Shown: positions 31,654 through 37,182 of the stretch, piece by piece
How positions within the stretch are numbered: position 1 is the first letter of the stretch
How the letters are laid out: every line of letters starts with the position of its first letter
DNA from: Protaetiibacter sp.
GTDB lineage: Bacteria > Actinomycetota > Actinomycetes > Actinomycetales > Microbacteriaceae
DNA: 37,182 nt
Direction: 5' to 3'
Assembly (NCBI GenBank): GCA_030150265.1
Contig: JASLGG010000057.1
Span: forward strand, 1 to 37,182
Translations under genes and position numbers: made by a program
Notes under the pieces: model-generated
Told to the model about the DNA's origin: nothing
Seen by the model: the letters and a program-made list of their open reading frames with translations, nothing else
Database searches by the model: none

Positions 31654-32355
31654 ATGACAAATATAGAATGTAACGGTATAAAATTTAATGTCCCGGAATC
31701 TTGGAAAGATATAACATTAGGAGAATACGAAAAGTATTACAATATATCCCCTAAAACATACCGGGAACAAGCCGACTTAGTAGCGGCCGTGTGTAATTTA
31801 GATGTGTTGGACCTACTGGCGTTCCCGGCCGAACTGTTTAATATAATAGCCGAAAAGATTGGCTTTATTTTGGAAGACCTGGAAATTCATCCTTCACAAT
31901 CGTTTGATTATAACGGCATTAAATACCATGTAAGCACTGGTGAAAATATAACGTTGGGCGAATGGGTAGACATGGAAGAGGCACAAAAAAGCGATTCTCC
32001 GCTTATTTCGGCCCTGGCTATAGTTTGTAGGCCAGCCGGGGAGCCTTACGACTATAAGAAAAACGAAGAGCGGGAAGGCATTTTTAGGGCCGTTACGATG
32101 GATAAACTATTACCTATTTTATGTTTTTTTTTGCAATGCAGAAAAACATACGAAGCGAGTACGGAGATATTTTCGGCGCTTCGCGAACTGGCGAGCCGAT
32201 TGCCATCGAATACAAGATTTTTTCAAAATCTTGGGGCTGGTATAAAGTGGTATCGGATTTGGCATGTGACCAAATTCTTGATTTTGAACGGGTTATTGCG
32301 CTACCGGCTACGGAGGTTTTTACGTTTTTGCAATATCGAAAAGATAAAGAAGTAG
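31654..32355 (+). CDS. Tail assembly chaperone, frame 1 (gpG-like)
   Basis: A 233-residue protein, first of the rightward tail operon. The N-terminal ~160 residues (ITLGEYEKYYNI, LDVLDLLAFPAELFNIIAEKIG, ITLGEWVDMEEAQ, RAVTMDKLLPILCFFL) resemble tail-chaperone proteins of Bacteroidetes phages. At 32124-32132 nine T's include an in-phase T-TTT-TTT slip site. The 0-frame continues another 75 residues to 32355, while the -1 frame encodes a second conserved-looking domain. The longer 0-frame tail (ALRELASRLPSNTRFFQNLG) also appears protein-like. Confidence 0.75.
   Translation: MTNIECNGIKFNVPESWKDITLGEYEKYYNISPKTYREQADLVAAVCNLDVLDLLAFPAELFNIIAEKIGFILEDLEIHPSQSFDYNGIKYHVSTGENITLGEWVDMEEAQKSDSPLISALAIVCRPAGEPYDYKKNEEREGIFRAVTMDKLLPILCFFLQCRKTYEASTEIFSALRELASRLPSNTRFFQNLGAGIKWYRIWHVTKFLILNGLLRYRLRRFLRFCNIEKIKK
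31658..31665 (-). promoter_or_regulatory. Possible leftward promoter -7 element for the portal operon
   Basis: The minus strand reads TATATTTG, matching TAnnTTTG, inside the first codons of the rightward gene. Transcription would begin near 31650 and include the whole hairpin. No good -33 TTTG is present, so support is partial. Confidence 0.35.
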
Positions 32356-32417
32356 CGGAAAAGGCACAGCGAAAATTCATGAAATTTTTACAAAAAAACA
32401 GAAATGCTGATAGTTGA
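32121..32417 (+). CDS. Tail assembly chaperone, frame 2 (gpT-like, -1 frame)
   Basis: A 98-codon frame overlapping the end of the previous gene by 235 nt in the -1 frame. It contains SWGWYKVVSDLACDQI, FERVIALPATEVFTFLQY and a charged C-terminal helix, the usual look of the gpT-type chaperone domain. Expression may be from its own ATG (32121), or by -1 slippage on T-TTT-TTT (32124-32130), which would give a fusion of about 254 residues. It overlaps the next gene by 14 nt. Confidence 0.7.
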   Translation: MFFFAMQKNIRSEYGDIFGASRTGEPIAIEYKIFSKSWGWYKVVSDLACDQILDFERVIALPATEVFTFLQYRKDKEVAEKAQRKFMKFLQKNRNADS

Positions 32418-32931
32418 GCTATTTTATAATCTCGCTAGAGAACACAAGAATATAAAATCTTTTGTATATGGTAAAAATTATACGAAGGGTGCGGGGAACA
32501 CCATTTATCCCACCGTGTGGCTGGATGACCCTATCTTGTGTAAAGTAAATAAAAACGTTGCCCTTTATACGGCCAACGTGGATTTTTTGGCCATCCCTGA
32601 ACTGGACAGGCAAGCCGTTTGGGCACAAAAGGAAATGCTAAAAATAGGGCTAGACTTCTCCGAACAAATAAAGAAAACCAGGGCCGTTAGCGGCGTTTCT
32701 ATAGACTACTTTAGCTTCATAACACTAAGGGATTATTATGACGATAAAGCAGCAGGGGCGCGGTTTACGTTCAATCTTATAGCCCCTAACCCAGCCAATA
32801 TTTGCGAAGACGAGTTTGACCCAGAAAAGGAATTCGAACGGCGCGAAGGGTTGCCGATTTTTTCCGTTTACGGTTCGGATGGGTGCGCCGTGTTTTCGGA
32901 CAAAAAAGGATTGCCAAAATTTGATATATGA
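32404..32931 (+). CDS. Neck/tail completion protein candidate
   Basis: A 175-residue protein overlapping both neighbours (14 nt, then ATGA). It has YPTVWLDDPILCKVNKN, VDFLAIPELDRQAVWAQKE and a beta-rich centre SIDYFSFITLRDYYDDKAAG-x-RFTFNLIAP. Size and position between chaperone and a gp10-like protein fit a tail terminator or head-closure protein. No family is confirmed. Confidence 0.55.
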   Translation: MLIVELFYNLAREHKNIKSFVYGKNYTKGAGNTIYPTVWLDDPILCKVNKNVALYTANVDFLAIPELDRQAVWAQKEMLKIGLDFSEQIKKTRAVSGVSIDYFSFITLRDYYDDKAAGARFTFNLIAPNPANICEDEFDPEKEFERREGLPIFSVYGSDGCAVFSDKKGLPKFDI

Positions 32932-33401
32932 ACAATTCTATATCAAATATCCTTGAAAAAATATCTTCTGATTTATTGGAAGTAGCGCGGCTCGTACTGG
33001 ACACTTCCACTATTAGCGCTAATAGGAAAACGAACAAAAATACTTTGTCCGATAGCTCTTTAAAAAAGGACCTTAAAACAATAGTTAAAGACAATTTTGG
33101 AGAAGACGTAGTAATATCGGCCCTTTTTAATAATTATGTCGTTTTCCTAGAATGGGACAGGCCGCCAAAATATGGGAAAAGGCCGCCCGTAGATGCTTTG
33201 GAAGAATGGGCAAGGAAAAACGGGATACCAACGGACGCCGCGACACTTTGGGCCATATCTACGGCCATATGGCGTGATGGGCATGTTGGCCGCCCTATAT
33301 TCGCCACCCTGGACGTGGAAACGGATAATATGTTTAACACGGAATGGGCAGGAGATATATTTAATTCTATAACAGAACAGTTAGATAAGTTTTTTAATTA
33401 A
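32928..33401 (+). CDS. HK97 gp10-like tail completion protein candidate
   Basis: A 157-residue protein. The motif FLEWDRPPKYGKRPPVDALEEWARKNGIP (quoted in parts: EWDRPPKYGKRPP at ~92-104, LEEWARKNGIP at ~107-117) plus AISTAIWRDGHVGRPIF is the pattern of gp10/tail-completion proteins in Bacteroidetes phages, where a Gly/Arg/Pro loop precedes a short W-x2-x-KGI helix. It starts in an ATGA overlap with the upstream stop. Confidence 0.65.
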   Translation: MNNSISNILEKISSDLLEVARLVLDTSTISANRKTNKNTLSDSSLKKDLKTIVKDNFGEDVVISALFNNYVVFLEWDRPPKYGKRPPVDALEEWARKNGIPTDAATLWAISTAIWRDGHVGRPIFATLDVETDNMFNTEWAGDIFNSITEQLDKFFN

Positions 33402-33405
33402 TATT

Positions 33406-35004
33406 ATGGGATATGTTACTAAAGATATAGCCATCGTTACGGAGCCGTTGCCCTGGTCCCTGGCCGATAATGCCAACTTTTTACAATTGTTTAGTAAGCC
33501 TGGCATTAAAGTATTTTGGCAGTATAACATACAAATAAACATACAACAGGCCGCGCCGGACCTTCCCACAAAAACGGAAATTATTTTTACCGAGCCGGAC
33601 GATGGCGGAATCCATGTTTTTAGCGGCACGAAGGATATGGATAAAGTCGGCGGTAATATTTTTTATGTTTCTTCCGATGGTACGGAAACGGCGGAAAACC
33701 TAAGACAGGCGCTAATGTCCGACCCGTTTATGAGGGACAATTACGATATTACCATACCTCTTTTTTGGCTAGGTACTACGCCATACAACGGCCGTGTGGT
33801 TAACATTAAAAGCAAGGGCGTAGGGAAGTTTTACAATCTTTCTGTTTCCGCTCCTGGTAATTCCGGCGATATAGCTTACAGGATTACGGCGGTTTCCCCT
33901 ATTAGCCAAAACGCCGACAGTATAAGCGGGGAAGATATAACGGCCAGGGTCGAAATGGACTTTTATACGGACCCTGCCGTTTTCCCTGGGCAAAACGATG
34001 TGCCGGACACATCGGCAAAAATGGGAACCTTTTTTATAACTACTTTTAAAACATACTATTCCGCCCCCTTTTGGATGGACGTTAACCAGCTATGTAAGAA
34101 AGTTTTGGGCGCGAAATTACCGTTATCGTTAGGCTGGTCCGATGCCGGGACGGCAAGGGCCTTTAGGGTAAAATGTAGAAAGGTTGCCGAAACGTCCGTT
34201 TCTTTTTTTGTAACTAATAGCTTTTGGGTATTAAATGGATATAGTCGGCAGTCCTACGCGCCGGACATGTCCAAATATGTTTTTGGGAGCGGGCTGGTCC
34301 GGCCGCTTACCGCGCGGCCGATAACGGAAGTAAGAAGGGACAATGTAAACTTCTTTAATTTTATATTTTCGGACCCGTTACGGGGCATCCCAGGCGCGCC
34401 GGACCCAGAATATCGGCTTTTGTTTACCTGTTATAACACGGCCGGGGAGATCCTGGGAACAAAAACGGATTATCCTGTTTTAAGGACCGCTTTAAAGGTA
34501 GTAAATACCTGCTCCTTTACATTTAAAGATGTAATGGAAGCCTTTCCGGATACGGAAAAAATAGAAGTTTGTCTTTCGCTTAGCGGCGTCCCGGTATCGG
34601 ACCCGGTTAGCTTTATAATAGCCCCGGAATGCTTGTTTAAGGAAGGTAATTTTATCTTCCTTAACTCGCTGGGCGGATGGGATTCTATCGGCCTAAACGG
34701 AGAAATAAAAGAAGATTTTGAATCTTCCCGAGAGCTTTATAGCCGCACGGTTACCCCGGCCTATAAGCGGCAGGATGGGGAAACGGCCATTTCTTTTACG
34801 GAATCCGATAGCGTGTTTACGATAACTGGTTCCCCTCTTAAAAAAGAGGCCGCCGACTGGCTAAATGAATTAGAAACATCAACCGATGTTTTTAATTCTG
34901 AAAATGATAGGATAATTATAGTTTCTTTAGAATTAAAGGAACAGCAGGGAGGGGAACTTAAAATACCTATTTTAAAATTTAAAAAAGGGGAAAAAATAAG
35001 ATGA
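33406..35004 (+). CDS. Large tail structural protein, unknown family
   Basis: A 532-residue, beta-rich protein with no catalytic motif. Features include an N-terminal PLPWSLADNANFLQLF, KVFWQYNIQINIQQ and a C-terminal FLNSLGGWDSIGLNGEIK. Lengths and position between neck genes and the tail-tip/tape-measure genes suggest a tail-shaft or baseplate role. Its stop overlaps the next ATG (ATGA at 35001-35004). Confidence 0.6.
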   Translation: MGYVTKDIAIVTEPLPWSLADNANFLQLFSKPGIKVFWQYNIQINIQQAAPDLPTKTEIIFTEPDDGGIHVFSGTKDMDKVGGNIFYVSSDGTETAENLRQALMSDPFMRDNYDITIPLFWLGTTPYNGRVVNIKSKGVGKFYNLSVSAPGNSGDIAYRITAVSPISQNADSISGEDITARVEMDFYTDPAVFPGQNDVPDTSAKMGTFFITTFKTYYSAPFWMDVNQLCKKVLGAKLPLSLGWSDAGTARAFRVKCRKVAETSVSFFVTNSFWVLNGYSRQSYAPDMSKYVFGSGLVRPLTARPITEVRRDNVNFFNFIFSDPLRGIPGAPDPEYRLLFTCYNTAGEILGTKTDYPVLRTALKVVNTCSFTFKDVMEAFPDTEKIEVCLSLSGVPVSDPVSFIIAPECLFKEGNFIFLNSLGGWDSIGLNGEIKEDFESSRELYSRTVTPAYKRQDGETAISFTESDSVFTITGSPLKKEAADWLNELETSTDVFNSENDRIIIVSLELKEQQGGELKIPILKFKKGEKIR

Positions 35005-37182
35005 TAGCCGTTTTTGTGAATGGGGAGGCCCTGGATTTGTACGAACGGTTTAGTATAAGGCTAAACAGAAAAATAATAGACGTTAACGAGCTTAGCGCCA
35101 AGGACGCGCAATTTAGTTTTTCCGTTTCTTTCCCCAACACGGCGCGGAATAGCCGGATTTTTGGGCATGCCGACATAGAAGAGGCTACGAGGCGATTTAA
35201 GGGCGAATTAATGGCGGACGTGATAGCGGAAGGGGTTAATGTTTTTAGCGGGAAATTGAGGCTAACAGGGGCCAGCGCGCGCGCTTTCTCAGGAAATTTG
35301 TATGTTCCTGGTATAAAGGGCATATCGGAAATTTTTTTTGACAAAACGTTTGCCGATATGCCGCCGCTCTATGTCCCGTTCGGGGATTTTGTGGACAGTG
35401 TGAACGGGTATAACACCGCGCGGGAAACGCCCGTTATATTTCCATACGTCCTATATGGATTATTGCCAAAAACACCTATAAATTCCGGTTCTAAAGAATA
35501 TAGCAACCGTAATTTTTGGGACAATACGGTAAAGCTGGGGATGTCGGACTTCCCGCCGTCCGTTAACCCTATTTCTATTATAAAACATCTTTTCGAAAGC
35601 GCCGGGCTGCATGTTTCCGGGACGGCGCTAACGGACAAACGTATTTTGTCGCTATACCAAAGCTATAAAAACAAACCGGAATATGTCCAACCGTGGAACT
35701 ACGGGAAACATGCCATGGTACAGGCCCGTGGGGTTTGGAACGGATGGTTTAACCAAAAAAACGGGCAACCATTTTTAGAAAAGGGGATATTTCAGGGCGC
35801 GGACGATACGGGGAATGTTTACGCGATAAATCTGTTCGATTCCACTAATTCTAAAGTGGAAATAGTGGCCGACCCTGGCGGTAACGCTATTTTAAGGGAA
35901 GTCCAGGACGCGCGCGGGGACATGTACACGAACGTACAAATCATGGCCCCTGCCACGGGATTCTATAAGATATCTTTTGGGGCCAGTTTGCATGTTTTCG
36001 ATTGGGACGCCCAGCGGATAACGGACCCGGCAACCGGGATACAGCATATCGGCGGGACCACCCAAAACGCGAGCAACGATTATACGCAAAACATATATGA
36101 AATAAGGCTTTCCAGGGACCGAAAAACAGGAGATTTCGGGCTTGAAAGCCCAAAAATGAACGGTAGCTATTATTACGATAACTACCCACAAAACGAAGTT
36201 TACGACCAATACAACACGCCTAAATATATCCCAAAAATAGGCGGTAACGGGCAGCTAAATTTAGTAGACCAGCAGCAGGACGAAAAAATAATTTTGGGCT
36301 TTTCTTTTGGCGACAATGTAGATTACGCGCCGCCTGGCTCTACAAAATATAAGAACCCGCTGGACGATGGCAGCTTGTTGGCTTCTGTCCTTTCCGCCAA
36401 GCCAGGGGCCGGGTGGGGAAATTCCACTAACCAAAACCTTTTAGCTGTTTCTGCCCCCGGCCACATGAAATATGATAAAGTAGATTCTACTGCTGGCGGT
36501 CCCGATCCGGTCTTAGGCTGGAAGGATTCGGAACGGTATAAAATAGAGCTTAACAATAGCCCCGGTTGGTACGCCCATCGGGGCCGTTACGATGGCGTTA
36601 CCGGATTGGACAATAAATGGTACGCCCAGGGCAACGCTTCCGCCGTTGTTTGGCTAGAGGCCGGGGAAACGTTAGCGGTTTCCGTTGTAGCCAGCGAGGG
36701 AAGATATAGGCAAAACGGGATGCATTCCACGTATGGATTAAACGCAATGGAAATGGTGTTTTCCTTGTCCATGGAGGCTTTTAGGAAAGATGCCGAATGG
36801 TTAAAAGTAGATTTGGCCGGGAACGGTACAGGGGCAATGGATTGGACGGACGGGAAAAACTTTGATGAGGATAGGATAAACCTTATCGGTTTTATGGACC
36901 AGGAAGCGCGGGTAGATGAGTATATTTTAAACTTCTGCAAGGCATTTAACCTATCGCTTTATGCCACGGATACTAATAGCTTTAGACTGGACATAAAACA
37001 AACAAGAAAGGACGCGGTAATGTCGTGGCTGGACCTGGAAAACTTTACAAAAGAAAAAGAAAACGAAGTAATCGTTTTGCCGAAAGCCTACAATGTAGGG
37101 TTTACGGTAAATCGGGACGAAGAGGGATTTGTAAGGACCGGGGAAGATGGCGGCGGGCAGTACGATACCGGAACGGCCGAAG
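35001..37182 (+). CDS. Tail tip/baseplate-type protein, N-terminal part (continues at 1-653)
   Basis: The first ~727 codons of an 897-residue protein, coupled to the upstream gene by ATGA. The N-terminus has LYERFSIRLNRKIIDVNELS then FSFSVSFPNTARNSRIFGHAD, a pattern I associate with large tail-tip or baseplate proteins of Bacteroidetes phages. A long beta-rich, Gly/Asn/Tyr-rich body follows. Its position just before the tape measure fits a distal tail or Tal-like role. The frame runs off the window and re-enters at base 1 through the 141-bp repeat. Confidence 0.85.
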   Translation, partial: MIAVFVNGEALDLYERFSIRLNRKIIDVNELSAKDAQFSFSVSFPNTARNSRIFGHADIEEATRRFKGELMADVIAEGVNVFSGKLRLTGASARAFSGNLYVPGIKGISEIFFDKTFADMPPLYVPFGDFVDSVNGYNTARETPVIFPYVLYGLLPKTPINSGSKEYSNRNFWDNTVKLGMSDFPPSVNPISIIKHLFESAGLHVSGTALTDKRILSLYQSYKNKPEYVQPWNYGKHAMVQARGVWNGWFNQKNGQPFLEKGIFQGADDTGNVYAINLFDSTNSKVEIVADPGGNAILREVQDARGDMYTNVQIMAPATGFYKISFGASLHVFDWDAQRITDPATGIQHIGGTTQNASNDYTQNIYEIRLSRDRKTGDFGLESPKMNGSYYYDNYPQNEVYDQYNTPKYIPKIGGNGQLNLVDQQQDEKIILGFSFGDNVDYAPPGSTKYKNPLDDGSLLASVLSAKPGAGWGNSTNQNLLAVSAPGHMKYDKVDSTAGGPDPVLGWKDSERYKIELNNSPGWYAHRGRYDGVTGLDNKWYAQGNASAVVWLEAGETLAVSVVASEGRYRQNGMHSTYGLNAMEMVFSLSMEAFRKDAEWLKVDLAGNGTGAMDWTDGKNFDEDRINLIGFMDQEARVDEYILNFCKAFNLSLYATDTNSFRLDIKQTRKDAVMSWLDLENFTKEKENEVIVLPKAYNVGFTVNRDEEGFVRTGEDGGGQYDTGTAE
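37042..37182. repeat. Direct terminal repeat, right copy
   Basis: Identical to 1-141. It marks the point where the circle was opened and does not by itself show a biological end (cos or pac). Confidence 0.97.

Noticed and set aside
1..37182. Integrase, attachment site, tRNA, CRISPR array, diversity-generating retroelement
   Set aside because: No matching gene, template repeat pair or cloverleaf could be seen on either strand; the XRE protein alone does not show a temperate lifestyle.

Overview
The window is one complete circular phage genome opened at an arbitrary point. Bases 1-141 are repeated exactly at 37042-37182, so the unique circle is 37,041 bp, and a large tail gene runs across the join (35001 to the end, then 1-653). 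The gene content is that of a siphovirus-like tailed phage: TerS, TerL, portal, XkdF-like protease, capsid, tape measure, tail-assembly chaperone, tail tip, fibre, holin and GH19 endolysin. The host is probably a Bacteroidales bacterium. The signs are perfect TTTG-N18/19-TAnnTTTG promoters, A-rich leaders without Shine-Dalgarno sequences, a fibre signal peptide ending in FGQ, and a BACON/Ig-like domain on the capsid protein. No integrase, tRNA, CRISPR array, reverse transcriptase or DNA polymerase was seen.

The circle has two arms that diverge from a 37-bp gap at 31617-31653, which is almost entirely an 18-bp perfect inverted repeat. Rightward (+), crossing the window join: tail chaperone with a second, overlapping frame (31654-32417), neck/tail completion genes (32404-33401), two large tail proteins (33406-653), tape measure (653-3883), protease-scaffold (3921-5018), capsid (5090-6373), two related structural proteins (6461-8144) and a fibre module (8154-11561). 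A terminator overlapping a consensus promoter (11583-11627) then separates the early/replication segment: small unknown proteins, a Rad50/SbcC-like ATPase, RecT, a metallo-beta-lactamase-fold protein, a replication initiator carrying four iterons, a putative partner protein, a small zinc-finger protein and RusA. TerS, TerL and a membrane protein follow, ending at two terminators (23808-23920).

Leftward (-): portal, connector, holin and a frameshifted GH19 endolysin (31616-28651), then a terminator. A second operon follows (28505-23919) from a consensus promoter covered by inverted repeats. It holds an XRE regulator and about nine small proteins of unknown function; this is the accessory segment. 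Placing portal, connector and lysis genes opposite to terminase and capsid is unusual.

The most interesting signals are: the origin-like iteron array inside the initiator gene, with one iteron in a different reading frame; the dual-coding chaperone region with a T9 slip site; the palindrome shared by two divergent start codons; two damaged or recoded genes (endolysin frameshift, in-frame TAA in a small ORF); a fibre with a bacterial signal peptide; and a 21-bp repeat near the XRE gene that looks like an operator.
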